DNA from: Phormidesmis priestleyi ULC007
GTDB taxonomy: Bacteria; Cyanobacteriota; Cyanobacteriia; Leptolyngbyales; Leptolyngbyaceae
Assembly (NCBI RefSeq): GCF_001895925.1
Contig: NZ_MPPI01000013.1
Span: 70,264-134,263 of the forward strand
DNA length: 64,000 bases
Direction of reading: 5' to 3'
The first letter of the stretch is position 1, and each line of letters starts with the position of its first letter. The position numbers were made by a program, and so were the translations under genes. Positions 46,685-56,840 of the stretch are shown in pieces. The notes beneath the pieces were generated by a model. That model ran no database searches and had not been told where the DNA came from. It worked only from the letters and a program-made list of their open reading frames with translations.

Positions 46685-47776
46685 TCACTCGATCGGCGGA
46701 TAGTCTTTACGAACAATCTCGGTCACAACCACCTGAGTGGGCGCAACGCCCCGCAGAGCATCGATCGTGCCCTTAATGGTGCCCGCGATCGGCACGGCGA
46801 CCACGACTCCTAAGAAACCGCCGATTTGCAGCCCCAGCAGCAGGGCGATGAAGATCCAAAGTGGGTTTAGCCCGGTGAATTCGCCCATCATTTTGGGAGC
46901 CAGCACATTATCACGGATTTGTTGCAGAATCATGGCCGCGATCGCGACTTGAAACGCCAGCCAGACACTCTGAAACATCACTAAAATTGTGACCAGCCCA
47001 ATGCCTAACACCGCTCCGATGAAGGGAATGATTTCTGCAATGCCAATGATCAGGGCAAACAGGAGCGTAAAGGGAATCTTGAGTGTCAGAAAAATTGGAA
47101 TCAGTCCGCCAGCCATGAATAGCGCTAGCAGAATTTGACTCAGAAAAAAGTTGTGAAAGTTTTGCCGCAGCGACTCACTAAACGGAATGCCAAATTTAGG
47201 TGGCAGTAGATTGATCAATCCCTGCCAAAGTCTCGCCCCATAAAGCAGCATATAGGATGCCAGCACGATGATCAGGATGCTGTCAATCAAGCCAGAAACC
47301 GTTCCCAAGGCAAATCCGAGAGCTTGGGTGGCGACTTCTTGAATCTGGTTTTCAATTTGGGTGCTGACTCGACCGCCAAAGCTTTTAAGGTCGATCGGAA
47401 AGTTCCGCGTTTGGGCCCAAGCATCCCAGAAGTCTAGATTTTGCCGAGTCGCCTCTAGCCACCCCGGAATTTTTTCGAGCAGTTGGGTCGTCTGGGCCAC
47501 CAAAACGGGCACCAGCGTGACTCCTAAAATCACCAAGATGGTCACTGCCAAGAGCAACACAATCACCACCGCCCCGACGCGCTTAATGCGGGCCCGCTCA
47601 AAAAATTCGACTGGGTAATTGAGCAGAAATGCCAGAATTGCCGACACTGCCAGCACCGTCACAAGATGCTCAAAATAGTGCAATATCAGCGCCACCAGCC
47701 AGACGTTGAGGGCGATAATCGGTCCACTCAGACCTAATATAATCAGTCGTTGCAGGTCGGCTGAACGGCGAGACAT
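46685..47776 (-). CDS. AI-2E family transporter
   Basis: A 363-residue membrane protein with about eight hydrophobic helices. The N-terminal half holds a long soluble loop (residues 100-155), and the C-terminal half has the family pattern IGIAEIIPFIGAVLGIGLVT and NPLWIFIALLLGLQIGGFLG. Members export autoinducer-2 or other small molecules, or act as Na+/H+ antiporters. The substrate here is unknown. It lies about 90 bp from the LapA-like gene in the same direction. Confidence 0.9.
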   Translation of the reverse strand: MSRRSADLQRLIILGLSGPIIALNVWLVALILHYFEHLVTVLAVSAILAFLLNYPVEFFERARIKRVGAVVIVLLLAVTILVILGVTLVPVLVAQTTQLLEKIPGWLEATRQNLDFWDAWAQTRNFPIDLKSFGGRVSTQIENQIQEVATQALGFALGTVSGLIDSILIIVLASYMLLYGARLWQGLINLLPPKFGIPFSESLRQNFHNFFLSQILLALFMAGGLIPIFLTLKIPFTLLFALIIGIAEIIPFIGAVLGIGLVTILVMFQSVWLAFQVAIAAMILQQIRDNVLAPKMMGEFTGLNPLWIFIALLLGLQIGGFLGVVVAVPIAGTIKGTIDALRGVAPTQVVVTEIVRKDYPPIE

Positions 47777-47800
47777 CCGGTAAGGGTTATGAGTTTATCG

Positions 47801-48637
47801 TCATGAACTGGGGGCTAGAGGCGGCGAAACCGTAGGGGTGGGCAAGGTTCGTCTGAGATAGATTCCACCTGCTACGATCGCCACAATCAAAACCGTCCCA
47901 ATGCCTAAAGGGTTTGGAAGCCAGAAGACGGCTTCTAGATGATTGCTTTGCCCTGGTTGCAGAGTCCAGATGAGCTGGTTACCTTCGCGGCGGGTCGAGA
48001 TCGGGGTCTTCGATCGGTGAATGATGTTTCGAGCGCCCCAGGGCGTAGTTAGCCCAAACTCTAGCTCAATCAGCGAACCCGGACTCGCCAGCAAACTGCC
48101 ATCTGAGGCAAGAACGCCAAGCGATCGCAGGTCTAAATCATAAATTAAGCGATGACGCTGTAGCAGTAGAAAATTGCCCTGCTGGACGCTGAGATGAGAA
48201 TCAAGCTTAGGTAAGTCTAATTCTTTTTGAGCAGAGCGAGTTTTGGGGCTGTTGGTCGGGCTAAAAAACTCATTAAATCGAGTCTCTAATTCTTCGCCAT
48301 TGCCAAACGGAATCGTGACTAAAATCTCTTGGTTTGAGAGGCGGCGAGTCTTGCCCTGAACTCGGCGAACTCGTTTTTCGATGCTGTCAAGCCAGGTTTT
48401 AGCGGTGCCATTGCTAAAACTAGTCAGCCGCTCGTCAAGGCGAATGTGCTGCACGATCGCGCCTCGATTGGGACTCTCAAAATCGATGCCTACCTCAGAT
48501 TTTACGCAGCCTGACAGCATCAAGCTAGCGAACAGAAACACCCAAACCAGGCGCGATCGCAGCAAAAAACGAATCACGGGATCTAGCCACGACAGCCGAT
48601 CGGGTGAAAAAGCAGCACTTAAGGTTCTGTAAGGCAT
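47801..48637 (-). CDS. DUF3153 lipoprotein
   Basis: A 278-residue protein. A lipobox LSGC (Cys near 44) follows a hydrophobic stretch (LVWVFLFASLM). The soluble domain (VGIDFESPNRGAIVQHIRLD, LVTIPFGNGEELETRFNEFF) fits the cyanobacterial DUF3153 family, and one C-terminal helix (LGIGTVLIVAIVAGGIYL) adds an anchor. The function is unknown. ATG 48637 was chosen over GTG 48673; a start inside this long leader is possible because the basic-hydrophobic signal begins only near residue 22. It follows a TPR-like gene. Confidence 0.8.
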   Translation of the reverse strand: MPYRTLSAAFSPDRLSWLDPVIRFLLRSRLVWVFLFASLMLSGCVKSEVGIDFESPNRGAIVQHIRLDERLTSFSNGTAKTWLDSIEKRVRRVQGKTRRLSNQEILVTIPFGNGEELETRFNEFFSPTNSPKTRSAQKELDLPKLDSHLSVQQGNFLLLQRHRLIYDLDLRSLGVLASDGSLLASPGSLIELEFGLTTPWGARNIIHRSKTPISTRREGNQLIWTLQPGQSNHLEAVFWLPNPLGIGTVLIVAIVAGGIYLRRTLPTPTVSPPLAPSS

Positions 48638-48735
48638 ATTGAGCGAGGTCGGGAGTCCAATAATATCTAACACTACTTTGGAGAAATCGTGGCAAGCGAT
48701 AGGTTAACCGATATAACTCGCTACAAAATCACCTG

Positions 48736-49272
48736 CTAGCTCAGCCACGCCAAACCGCCTACGATCAGTCCTGCTGCAATCAACGCTACCCAGATAAAGA
48801 GATTGTCTTGGGCGTTGACCTGACTTAAATCCACAGGTTCGGGGATCGCTGGACGAGGCTTTTGCGACAGTTTTGGCGGGATGGCATTGCCAAACTTAGA
48901 GACTCCTCGATTGTCTTTGGCTTCGCTGTCCGCTAGTGTCGATAAATCAGGAATCTCAGTCAGCCATTCGGGGCGAGTTTGCAGTTTGGGGGCTTCGAGA
49001 ATGTAGAGCAGACGCTTTCCCTGCTGGCGAGTCTTGATGTCAGGGTGACGACTGATTTTTTGGCAGAGGGCGATCGCGTCCGATCTCTGTCCGGCAGCTT
49101 CATAGGCGGTCACGAGCCAAATTTGCACTTCTCCCCCAAAACGCGAACCTGCATCGACTAAGGCGTTGGCGCGTTCTAAATGCTGTACCGATTTGCGATA
49201 TTCGCCGCGTTCAAAGGCGTATTTTCCGGTTTCATATTCAGTGGTCGCCAGGTCTAATTGTTCAGAACTCAC
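48736..49272 (-). CDS. TPR-like protein with C-terminal membrane anchor
   Basis: A 178-residue tail-anchored protein. Residues 5-90 are two to three TPR helices (ATTEYETGKYAFERGEYRKS, GGEVQIWLVTAYEAAGQRSD). A Pro-rich linker and one membrane helix at the end (FIWVALIAAGLIVGGLAWL) follow. The start codon is GTG. The family looks specific to cyanobacteria, and the function is unknown. It is in the same direction as the DUF3153 gene. Confidence 0.75.
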   Translation of the reverse strand: MSSEQLDLATTEYETGKYAFERGEYRKSVQHLERANALVDAGSRFGGEVQIWLVTAYEAAGQRSDAIALCQKISRHPDIKTRQQGKRLLYILEAPKLQTRPEWLTEIPDLSTLADSEAKDNRGVSKFGNAIPPKLSQKPRPAIPEPVDLSQVNAQDNLFIWVALIAAGLIVGGLAWLS

Positions 49273-49357
49273 AGGCTTATTGATTCGTTGAGGCTACTCC
49301 TGCATCCTAAAGTATCTGAGGGATGAATTCTACATCTGTAAGCTGGCACAGTCTAAA

Positions 49358-49894
49358 TCAGACAATTAATTCTTTGACTGCAACGCTAAACCCTGATAGA
49401 ACGTTGTGTGTAGTGGCGATATCTTCTAGCCCTCGCAGTTCTTGCCGTTGACTTGTGATGATCAGCACCCATTGACTATCTGGAAACACCAGCCAAACCT
49501 CCTCACACTCAGACGCAAGATATTCTCGAACTTTGGTAAACACCTCTTCGGCTTCATCGTTCGGTGAGATCACCTCAGCCAATAACGAGAAGCTGCGCGG
49601 CAGAACCTTAAAGTCGCCGTATTGAGCAACGAGATCGGGCGTTAGGTACGCCACATCAGGGCAGCGAGTTCGTCCAACGGTTCGGCAAGAGGTTTCTGTG
49701 TAAACTTCTCCGCCTTGACCACTGGAGTCTGCATAGTTGCCCCAATAACGAGCGAGTCTGGCTTGAATTCGTCCTGTTTTTGCGGTCATATCTTGTTTTT
49801 TGATGAGATTTCCATTTACCCACTCAGTGCGATCGCGCGGGTTTGCCAAAAACTCTTCTAGAGAAACGGCAGGGGCATTTGAAGTTGATATCAT
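49358..49894 (-). CDS. Uma2 family endonuclease-like protein (DUF820)
   Basis: A 178-residue protein with the PD-(D/E)XK fold of the Uma2/DUF820 family, which is very abundant in cyanobacteria. VSLEEFLANPRDRTEWVNGN is the usual start, RCPDVAYLTPDLVAQYG has the catalytic Asp, and FSLLAEVISPNDEAEEVFTK has the Glu. The function is unclear. ATG 49894 was chosen because the longer frame from 50011 adds a segment with no family likeness and runs into the hydrolase gene. Confidence 0.9.
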   Translation of the reverse strand: MISTSNAPAVSLEEFLANPRDRTEWVNGNLIKKQDMTAKTGRIQARLARYWGNYADSSGQGGEVYTETSCRTVGRTRCPDVAYLTPDLVAQYGDFKVLPRSFSLLAEVISPNDEAEEVFTKVREYLASECEEVWLVFPDSQWVLIITSQRQELRGLEDIATTHNVLSGFSVAVKELIV

Positions 49895-49913
49895 GAGCAC
49901 CTCAAAACAGGAT

Positions 49914-50957
49914 TTAGACTTGATCCAAGCTAGGGTTGCGTTTGAGTACGATCGCTCGTTTATCAACCAACGTGATAAAGGCAGGCATGTCAGGAGAGGC
50001 ACGATCGGCAATCTTCAATTCTGCGACGACTTGGTTAAAGGTTTTGCCCTCGGTCATGCGATAGGCGATTTCTTCAACCTCCGCCCAGGTGAGATCACTT
50101 TGCACATAGGCTTTTGCGATCACGTTGAGCAGATTTTCCCATTTGTTGCCCTCGGCTTTGGTCAGCATCGTGTGCGGAATGTTGAGAATGCGATCGAACT
50201 CGTAATACCAAGATTTAGGCTGTCGCTTGAGAATGTTCTCAAACAGAACTTGATGATCCGTGATGCTGACGGCTTTATCGGCTTCGGTCGAGACAATAAA
50301 CATTGGGGCTGACGGCTGGTCTTTTGAGCGTTTAAGAATCTCTTTGCCCATGTCAAGATAGACCCGCAGAGCAGCCACCATAAAGCCTTCATAGCCAATC
50401 ACCTGATCGGGCGGAGTGTCGTCAATCCATTCAAAATAGGTGTTGAAAGTTTTAACCAGCAAATCAACCACTTTATTGCTGCTGCTGAGATAGGGCGCAA
50501 ATAGCAACGCCCGATCGATTTCCTTGGCGCGTTCTAGCGCTAGCCAAGCTGCGAGGGTGCCACCACCAGACAGACCCCCGACGACGACGCGATCGCCCAG
50601 AGTCTGAGCTTTTTGCAGCCAATCCAACCCAAATTGCTTATAAGTGTCAGGGTTAGTAGGCAGTGGTGGCGGGTTGTCACGATTCCAGTCACCTGCCTGA
50701 CCGTGACCCGGCATTCTAGGAATCAAAACGTTATAGCCAGCCTGATGTAGCGTGCGTCCCATCGGCAAAAACTGATAGGGAGCCGCCGTAAAGCCGTGAA
50801 AAAACAAGCAGACTTTGGAAGTCGGTGCCGAATGTAGCAGGAACTGCGATCGACAGCCCGCATTTTTGACAGGTAGCTTGTCTTCTTGGCTCTTAACCCG
50901 TTGAGTAAGGTTGAGTGACGTGATGGGATAGCCGAGACGCGAGAAAAAGTTGAGCAT
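49914..50957 (-). CDS. alpha/beta hydrolase
   Basis: A 347-residue hydrolase. VCLFFHGFTAAPYQF is the oxyanion-loop strand, VVVGGLSGGGTLAAWLAL is the nucleophile elbow, the Asp is in FIVSTEADKAVSI, and the His is in ILNIPHTMLTKAEG. It is of the esterase/carboxylesterase type with a lid region (DTPPDQVIGYEGFMVAALRV). The substrate is unknown. It lies 19 bp upstream of the Uma2 gene in the same direction. The last 90 residues form an added helical C-terminal part. Confidence 0.85.
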   Translation of the reverse strand: MLNFFSRLGYPITSLNLTQRVKSQEDKLPVKNAGCRSQFLLHSAPTSKVCLFFHGFTAAPYQFLPMGRTLHQAGYNVLIPRMPGHGQAGDWNRDNPPPLPTNPDTYKQFGLDWLQKAQTLGDRVVVGGLSGGGTLAAWLALERAKEIDRALLFAPYLSSSNKVVDLLVKTFNTYFEWIDDTPPDQVIGYEGFMVAALRVYLDMGKEILKRSKDQPSAPMFIVSTEADKAVSITDHQVLFENILKRQPKSWYYEFDRILNIPHTMLTKAEGNKWENLLNVIAKAYVQSDLTWAEVEEIAYRMTEGKTFNQVVAELKIADRASPDMPAFITLVDKRAIVLKRNPSLDQV

Positions 50958-51025
50958 AGAGTGTAAATAAGCAAAGGGTCAGGGGGCGGCAATTCAGAAT
51001 CTTGAACTTTAAATTCCATGGATCC

Positions 51026-51925
51026 CTAACGGTTGCCCATAAACTCAGAGGCGACTAACATTGAGCCGATCCCAGCATCGGTGAAGATTTCTAACAGCAG
51101 CGCGTGGGGCAGGCGACCGTCGATAATATGGGCAGCGCGAACGCCTTGAGCCAGCGATCGCACACAGCAATTGACCTTCGGAATCATGCCGCCAGAGACG
51201 ATGCCTTCGTCAATCAGTTGTCGAGCTTCGTGAATGTCTAACCGTGGAATCAGGGTTGCTACATCCTTATAGTCACGCAAAATTCCCGCCGTGTCGGTGA
51301 GCAAGATTAACTTTTCGGCACCCAGCGCGGCGGCAAGTTCTCCGGCAACAGTGTCGGCGTTGATATTGTAAGCCTGTCCGGTTTCGTCGGCAGCGACACT
51401 AGAAACGACTGGGATATGACCCGCTTTGACCAGCGAGTCTAAAATTTGGATATTGACGTTTGTAACTTCGCCCACAAATCCGATGCCCTCTTCATCGGCA
51501 GGGCGGGCAGTAATCAAACTGGCATCTTTGCCGCAGAGTCCTACCGCAGAGCCGCCTGCCTGGTTGATCAGCGAGACAATTTCTTTGTTGACACGACCAA
51601 CTAACACCATTTCGACGACATCCATTGTGGCGGCATCGGTGACGCGCAGCCCGTTTTTAAACTGCGGCTCAATGCCCAGTTTGTCGAGCCACGAGTTGAT
51701 TTCAGGCCCGCCTCCGTGTACCAAAACTGGGCGCAACCCCACACACGACATAAACACGACATCGCGGATGACTTTCTCTTTGAGAGCGGCATCCTTCATC
51801 GCTGCGCCCCCATATTTGACAACGATCTTGCGTCCGACAAATTGTTGAATGTAGGGCAGCGCCTCACTCAGCACTCGGACTCGTGTGGCTGCGGCTTTTT
51901 CAAAGTATTCGCTTTCGTTAAGCAT
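51026..51925 (-). CDS. argB: acetylglutamate kinase
   Basis: A 299-residue amino-acid kinase that phosphorylates N-acetylglutamate, the controlled step of arginine synthesis. [14 protein letters not shown] is the phosphate-binding Lys motif, [13 protein letters not shown] binds substrate, and [16 protein letters not shown] closes the ATP site. The N-terminal helix ([17 protein letters not shown]) is the form that binds PII and arginine in cyanobacteria. ATG 51925 was chosen as homologues begin near this point; an upstream ATG at 51952 is also possible. Confidence 0.96.
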   Translation of the reverse strand: MLNESEYFEKAAATRVRVLSEALPYIQQFVGRKIVVKYGGAAMKDAALKEKVIRDVVFMSCVGLRPVLVHGGGPEINSWLDKLGIEPQFKNGLRVTDAATMDVVEMVLVGRVNKEIVSLINQAGGSAVGLCGKDASLITARPADEEGIGFVGEVTNVNIQILDSLVKAGHIPVVSSVAADETGQAYNINADTVAGELAAALGAEKLILLTDTAGILRDYKDVATLIPRLDIHEARQLIDEGIVSGGMIPKVNCCVRSLAQGVRAAHIIDGRLPHALLLEIFTDAGIGSMLVASEFMGNR

Positions 51926-52023
51926 GGGCAAAGTAGAAAGATTGCTATGCAAATTATGCTGCCTGCAACGACGAAACGACGAACCCTGACTTAAAATTTC
52001 GTCTGTGCTAAGTCCGAATCTGA

Positions 52024-54144
52024 TTAAAGCTGTTTCATCACTGTGGGCAGCAACTGAGCCGGAATCTTTGAGAATGCTAGGGTTTGACCCTGAATGCCCT
52101 GACGATCGTGCAGCGTTTTCACAGTTTGAACCAAATGAGCCATGGCACTTTCACAAAACTCAGGTTTTTCTCGCCAGCCTTGCACGGCTTGCACATGATG
52201 AGAGAGTGCTGCCTCTAGATATTGCGATCGCGTCTCGGTTTCTAGCGTGGCTCGATCGTCGGTTGCTAATTGATGGTAAGCCGATCCTAAATTGTTATGA
52301 GCCGCATATAAATCAAACGTCAGTACCGGAGCATGAGATGGGTCGGTAGGCGAGAGAGAGTGCGCGGCAGCGATCGCCTCTTTATACGCCTTGATTGCGT
52401 TGTGCAGATGTTGCGATCGGTCTTCGTAGTCAGTAGATGACAAGTTTGCCAGGTGCCAATAAGCAGTGCCCAGATTGTTTTGGGTCGCAGCATTGGCAGC
52501 CGGGGCCAATTCTAGCGTGCGGTAAATTAGGGCGATGCGATAGGCTCCGATCGCCAGCATCAAAAAGTCTTCTTGAGTGGCGCTGAGTGATTCAGCCAAG
52601 TCGTGACTTTGCCGACATTGAGACAGGTTCCAGTAAGCGGTGCCCAAATTGTTTTGGATCATGGCGTAGTGCAATGGCTCCTGCTCTGAGTCGTAGTGAT
52701 GGAGCGCTTCGATATAAGCCGCGATCGCAGACTGCAAATTTGAGATCGGTGCTTTGTGCTGGGCTAGATTCCAGAAGGCGGTGCCGAGATTGTTTTGAGT
52801 GGCAGCATAGCGGGACGGATCTTCGGTTGCCGATCGATGCATCAAGGCATTTTGATAAGCGCTGATCGCGAGCTGCAAATTTTCTGCGGGGTCTTCACGG
52901 TAGGCGCGATCGCTATAAGCTGACCCCAGATTGTTTTGAATCATGGCGTAAGTCTGCGATCGCGTTTCAGGATCGATCTGATCCAAAGCCAACTGATAGA
53001 CGTTGATGGCTTTCTCCAAATTGAGAAGTGCCTGATCGGTCAATTGGCGAGACAGCATCCAATAAAGATTGCCAATGTCGTTGAGCACGTCTGGTCGGTC
53101 AAAAGAATCTGCCTCTAGCAGATGCAGCACTTGCTCATAGGCAAGAATGGCGATCGTCAAAAATTGCGGCGACGAGTTGCCCTGCTCAATGCGCTCTCGA
53201 TAGCAGTCTCCTAGACTTTGATAAGCAGCGGAGAAATCGGCGGCAGACGCACGATCGAGGTGCAACGCTTCCAATTGCTGCAAGATGCGGAGTGGCTCAC
53301 CAGAGTGTTCTAGATTGACAGGATGATTCGTTTCTGACTCAGAAACCTCCTGTTCGATGGCGGCTAAAACCAGGTCAGCGATATCGAGTTCTGCTTGCGA
53401 TCGTTCTGGAAGTGGAATGGGTTTTGGAATGGGTTTTGGAAGTGGAGCGGATTTGGCGATCGAGGGCTGAGGGCTAAGAGTTGGGGCTTGAATAATTCCC
53501 CTAGCTCCTTTTCCTTTTCCTTTGTCTTTGCCAACCGGAGTTGGGTCTCCTTCAAATTCAAAGACTCCGGTGTGCCACTGCCAAAATTCGGGAACCGATT
53601 GCAAGATCGATCGACACCAGGGGCGCGACACCCACAGCACCAAATTAAAATCTATCGTGGCGAACTGGTGAGCTAATTGTTGCAGCGAGTTGAGAAACTC
53701 ACGCTGGATCTGCACAGGCTGACGAGTCAGAGACTCAACCCCAATCATCTGAAAGCTGGTCATCGGGTCAAAGGCTGATTTCATGCGCCAAGGTTGTGAC
53801 GATCGCCAGTGATGAATTTGCTCTAAAACATCTGGGTTTGCCAGACTGAGGTTGAGCGTCACTAGCTTAGGGTCGTCTGCCTGACTGTTATGAATGCGTC
53901 TTGTTTTAAGCTCTTCAGCGCCAAAGTTAAGCGGCGAGGTTTCTAAGTCTGCCTGAAGTCTTGCTGCAAAGCGATCGCGCAGCCGCACATTATCACAGAC
54001 GGCAATCAAGATCTGCCGACGGAGATTTAGACTTAGCGCCAGCCTTAAGCGAAGGTAGATGGGTTGATTCAAGCTTGAGAGATTTTGAGAAGCAAGCTCG
54101 GTCACAGGGTTGCTAGAGGCAGGTTGATCATCAACGAGTGGCAT
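52024..54144 (-). CDS. large TPR protein with N-terminal STAND-like domain
   Basis: A 706-residue protein. Residues 30-200 have a STAND-like pattern ([40 protein letters not shown]) but no Walker A motif, so it is probably a binding fold without ATP use. A low-complexity Pro/Lys linker (residues 215-250) leads to about nine TPRs with the conserved segment [13 protein letters not shown] / [14 protein letters not shown]. Such proteins are common in cyanobacteria and serve as scaffolds. The nearest coding neighbours are argB on one side and psb34 on the other. Confidence 0.85.
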   Translation of the reverse strand: MPLVDDQPASSNPVTELASQNLSSLNQPIYLRLRLALSLNLRRQILIAVCDNVRLRDRFAARLQADLETSPLNFGAEELKTRRIHNSQADDPKLVTLNLSLANPDVLEQIHHWRSSQPWRMKSAFDPMTSFQMIGVESLTRQPVQIQREFLNSLQQLAHQFATIDFNLVLWVSRPWCRSILQSVPEFWQWHTGVFEFEGDPTPVGKDKGKGKGARGIIQAPTLSPQPSIAKSAPLPKPIPKPIPLPERSQAELDIADLVLAAIEQEVSESETNHPVNLEHSGEPLRILQQLEALHLDRASAADFSAAYQSLGDCYRERIEQGNSSPQFLTIAILAYEQVLHLLEADSFDRPDVLNDIGNLYWMLSRQLTDQALLNLEKAINVYQLALDQIDPETRSQTYAMIQNNLGSAYSDRAYREDPAENLQLAISAYQNALMHRSATEDPSRYAATQNNLGTAFWNLAQHKAPISNLQSAIAAYIEALHHYDSEQEPLHYAMIQNNLGTAYWNLSQCRQSHDLAESLSATQEDFLMLAIGAYRIALIYRTLELAPAANAATQNNLGTAYWHLANLSSTDYEDRSQHLHNAIKAYKEAIAAAHSLSPTDPSHAPVLTFDLYAAHNNLGSAYHQLATDDRATLETETRSQYLEAALSHHVQAVQGWREKPEFCESAMAHLVQTVKTLHDRQGIQGQTLAFSKIPAQLLPTVMKQL

Positions 54145-54359
54145 CAGCGATCATCCAAGTCACGCAAAATGACGGTATAGATTGTGATGCTATTCTTTTC
54201 GACTCGGTTTTGCCAAGGTCAGGATGGAATGGACAGTTTCAGAAGTGACTAACCACGCCACTACTAATAACTATGTTAAGCGTTTTGCTCACAACTGGAT
54301 GAGCGCGATCGCCCAGTCAAGTGCTTAACGACTCAGTATTTCTCAAAATTTTAAACACA
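54145..54359. other. intergenic region, no feature seen
   Basis: These 215 bp upstream of the TPR gene contain no gene or repeat that I can support. A promoter for the TPR gene must lie here. Confidence 0.4.
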
Positions 54360-54396
54360 CAAAAGCCAGGTACTCACTAATACAAGCAACCTGGCT
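54360..54396 (-). terminator. terminator of psb34
   Basis: On the minus strand AGCCAGGT and ACCTGGCT pair with a 17-base loop and TTTTGTGTGT follows. It lies about 60 bp after the psb34 stop. Confidence 0.6.
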
Positions 54397-54454
54397 ATCT
54401 CAAAACCAATTAGATCTGAGGTGTTATTGAAAAGTTGATATCAAAGCAAAAATC

Positions 54455-54625
54455 TTATGACACAGAAACCGCCACAAAAATCAATCCACCTACTAGCAGA
54501 GCGCCAACCGTACCCATGATCATGTAGTTGCGTTTTTGTGACGCGGTTGGAGGAGTGGCTTCGTAGATCTTTGGTTCGATCGCGTAGTTGTTTAAGCGAC
54601 CGCCTTCTTCAACGGTGTAGCGCAT
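54455..54625 (-). CDS. psb34: photosystem II assembly protein Psb34
   Basis: A 56-residue protein. MRYTVEEGGRLNNYAIEPKI is the conserved soluble arm, followed by a QKRNY motif and one membrane span (MIMGTVGALLVGGLIFVAV). The pattern is that of Psb34 (formerly a conserved small hypothetical protein of cyanobacteria), which binds assembly intermediates of photosystem II near CP47. AGGAGA seven bases upstream fixes the start. It is monocistronic with a terminator. The identification is from memory of the family. Confidence 0.85.
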   Translation of the reverse strand: MRYTVEEGGRLNNYAIEPKIYEATPPTASQKRNYMIMGTVGALLVGGLIFVAVSVS

Positions 54626-54821
54626 AGTAATGTCTCCTGTGTGGTTTTGTTAAGTTTAGCAAACTTTGAGTAATTGTTCTCACTCTGAGGTAAGAAATTT
54701 TAGCATTTGTGTTTTTCTAGACCCAGATAGACAAAAATTCAGTGAGTTGCCAAGCTATTAATAGATATCTACCAAATTGAAATTACAATCGAAGATCTCA
54801 AAACTACAAAGCAACTTACTC

Positions 54822-55061
54822 ATGACCACATCCAATGAAACTGACGGCATTTATCCCAGACTCGATCGCGTGGTTGAAAACATTGAGATGCTGACTGAAC
54901 AGGTAGGGCGATTAACTGAGGGACTGACAGAAATTAGGTTAACCACCCAGCAGCAAGCGATCATTAGTCAGCAGCAAGCCGACAACATTACGCGCCTAGT
55001 CACTATTGTCGATCGCCAAACTCAAATGTTTGAAAAGCTATTTGACCAGCAGCAGCCGTAG
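54822..55061 (+). CDS. small coiled-coil protein, hypothetical
   Basis: A 79-residue protein. Residues 15-75 carry a heptad pattern rich in Leu, Gln and Glu (RVVENIEMLTEQVGRLTEGL, IVDRQTQMFEKLFDQ), so it is a helical coiled coil. Start ATG 54822 has no strong ribosome site. I do not recognise the family, which resembles small cyanobacterial proteins next to nucleases. It converges on thiG with only 17 bp between stops. Confidence 0.55.
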   Translation: MTTSNETDGIYPRLDRVVENIEMLTEQVGRLTEGLTEIRLTTQQQAIISQQQADNITRLVTIVDRQTQMFEKLFDQQQP

Positions 55062-55078
55062 AACAAAGCCCAGACCAT

Positions 55079-55906
55079 TCAAGCCCCGATCGTGCCGGTT
55101 AAAGGTGAACTCGCACTAGCATAAGCTTTGATCGGAATCCGCCCAGCTTGGTAGGCGAGACGACCTGCCTCAGTGGCGAGATTCATCGCTCTTGCCATCG
55201 CCATTGGATTAGTTGCCAACGCGATCGCCGTATTCACCAACAGCGCATCGGCTCCCATTTCCATCGCTTGGGCAGCTTCGCTAGGGGCACCAATGCCAGC
55301 ATCGACCACTACCGGAACCTTTGCATTCTCAATAATGATCTGAATATTGGCGGCGTTTTTAATGCCTTGACCTGACCCGATCGGCGAACCCAACGGCATC
55401 ACCGTCACACAGCCAACCTCTTCTAATCGCTTGGCTAACATGGGATCGGCATTGATATAAGGCAACACGGCAAAGCCTTCTTTAACCAACTGTTCGGCGG
55501 CTTGAAGGGTGCCGATCGGGTCGGGCAGCAAATACTTCGCATCGGGAATCACTTCCAGCTTGACAAAATTGTTGTCTTCCTGACCGAGCAATTTTGCCAT
55601 TTCTCGACCCAGACGAGCCACTCGCACCGCTTCTTCAGCCGTTTGACAGCCTGCGGTGTTGGGCAGCATCCAGATCTTTGTCCAGTCCAAAGCTTCAGCG
55701 AGTCCTTCGTGCCCTGGTGCGTGGGTCTGCACGCGACGAACCGCTACCGTGACGATTTCGCTGCCGCTGGCTGCAATGCTGTGGCGCATCTCTTCAAAGG
55801 TGCGATATTTTCCCGTTCCGGTCATGAGGCGCGATCGAAACGTCTTTCCGGCGATCACTAAACTATCTTCTATCGGACGTTCTACGGGTTTATCGAGTGT
55901 CTGCAT
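55079..55906 (-). CDS. thiG: thiazole synthase
   Basis: A 275-residue TIM barrel that builds the thiazole phosphate of thiamine from DXP, dehydroglycine and the ThiS thiocarboxylate. [12 protein letters not shown] opens the barrel, the Schiff-base Lys is in VKLEVIPD, and the phosphate site is in [11 protein letters not shown] and [24 protein letters not shown] seven bases before ATG 55906 fixes the start. It lies one base after the Uma2 gene. thiO, the usual partner, is only 1 kb upstream in the same direction. Confidence 0.96.
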   Translation of the reverse strand: MQTLDKPVERPIEDSLVIAGKTFRSRLMTGTGKYRTFEEMRHSIAASGSEIVTVAVRRVQTHAPGHEGLAEALDWTKIWMLPNTAGCQTAEEAVRVARLGREMAKLLGQEDNNFVKLEVIPDAKYLLPDPIGTLQAAEQLVKEGFAVLPYINADPMLAKRLEEVGCVTVMPLGSPIGSGQGIKNAANIQIIIENAKVPVVVDAGIGAPSEAAQAMEMGADALLVNTAIALATNPMAMARAMNLATEAGRLAYQAGRIPIKAYASASSPLTGTIGA

Positions 55907-55907
55907 A

Positions 55908-56612
55908 TCATTCCCTTCCTTCGGTTCCAATCAAATCGTCGGGGTTGTGCCCCATTGCTCTGAGTTGCGCTTTTAAGCGATCGACCTCAGCTTCTGCCTG
56001 ATTTACTCTTTGTTCGGCTTGTTCGGCTCGTTGATGTTCTCGTTCGGCTCGTGCAGCGATTTCTTCGTAGCGCTCAAATAGTCGCCCATCGGGTCGATAG
56101 AGTTCTAAGCCACCGTCTGGGTTGAGGGTGAAGCGCACCTTTAAGCGAGGACTCACCCATTCTTCCATCACCTCGATTTCTTCCAATCTATCGTTTTGGC
56201 GAAGAAATCCTCCTAGACTCAAACGATCGGGATCGTAGATGTAGTATTCTTCCACGCCATAACGCTCGTAGAACTGAAACTTCCGAGTCATTTCAGGAAT
56301 CGTGTTGCCCGGAGAGATAATCTCGAAGACGACTTGTGGAGGAATATTTTCTTCTTTCCACTGTTGGTAGCTGCCTCTGTCGCCTTTGGGTCGCCCAAAC
56401 GCCACCATCACATCGGGCGCTTGGCGCAGCTTGTTGTTGCCTTCAACGGGATACCACAGCAAATCTCCCCCAACAAAAATTTGTGGATGATCACTAAACA
56501 ACCAATCCACACCTTTTTTGATGTAGACAATATACTCAAACTGTCGAGTGTTATCTGACATTGGCAACCCGTCAGAATCGGGATAAACGATCGACGTAGG
56601 GGTAGTGACCAT
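55908..56612 (-). CDS. Uma2 family endonuclease-like protein with coiled-coil tail
   Basis: A 234-residue Uma2/DUF820 protein. The fold has [38 protein letters not shown] with the catalytic Asp, and [18 protein letters not shown] with Glu/Lys. A helical tail ([20 protein letters not shown]) runs to the end. It stands between thiO and thiG, genes that are usually adjacent or fused in cyanobacteria, so it looks inserted. Its stop overlaps the ribosome site of thiG, so the two are coupled. Confidence 0.9.
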   Translation of the reverse strand: MVTTPTSIVYPDSDGLPMSDNTRQFEYIVYIKKGVDWLFSDHPQIFVGGDLLWYPVEGNNKLRQAPDVMVAFGRPKGDRGSYQQWKEENIPPQVVFEIISPGNTIPEMTRKFQFYERYGVEEYYIYDPDRLSLGGFLRQNDRLEEIEVMEEWVSPRLKVRFTLNPDGGLELYRPDGRLFERYEEIAARAEREHQRAEQAEQRVNQAEAEVDRLKAQLRAMGHNPDDLIGTEGRE

Positions 56613-56667
56613 TGGCTGGTTTCCTGCCTTTTGCTTTCAGGTTGAAGCGCGAGTGAGAGTTTCAATT

Positions 56668-56840
56668 ATGGCTGAAATCGAGACTGACCGACTGCAACTC
56701 CGTAAGTTGACCGCCTCGTCGCTGTCGCCAAACCCGAAAATATCGCGTCCCGCCGAGTTATGGATAAAGTTAGGGTGCAATACGAAAAGAATCTCGAATA
56801 CTACAGCGTAGATTGGGTGTACTACGGATTGAACCGTGAC
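56668..56840 (+). pseudogene. GNAT (RimJ/RimL-type) acetyltransferase remnant
   Basis: ATG 56668 reads MAEIETDRLQLRKL, the N-terminus of RimJ/RimL-type acetyltransferases. From about 56724, in another frame, come VAKPENIASRRVMDKVRVQY and EKNLEYYSVDWVYYG, the C-terminal part of the same family. The middle (about 110 residues) is lost. It lies antisense between the starts of the Uma2 gene and the stop of thiO. Confidence 0.75.

Noticed and set aside
56605-56811. 68-codon plus-strand frame as a real gene
   Set aside because: It joins the N-terminus of a GNAT gene to out-of-frame sequence from its C-terminus, so it is a deletion remnant.
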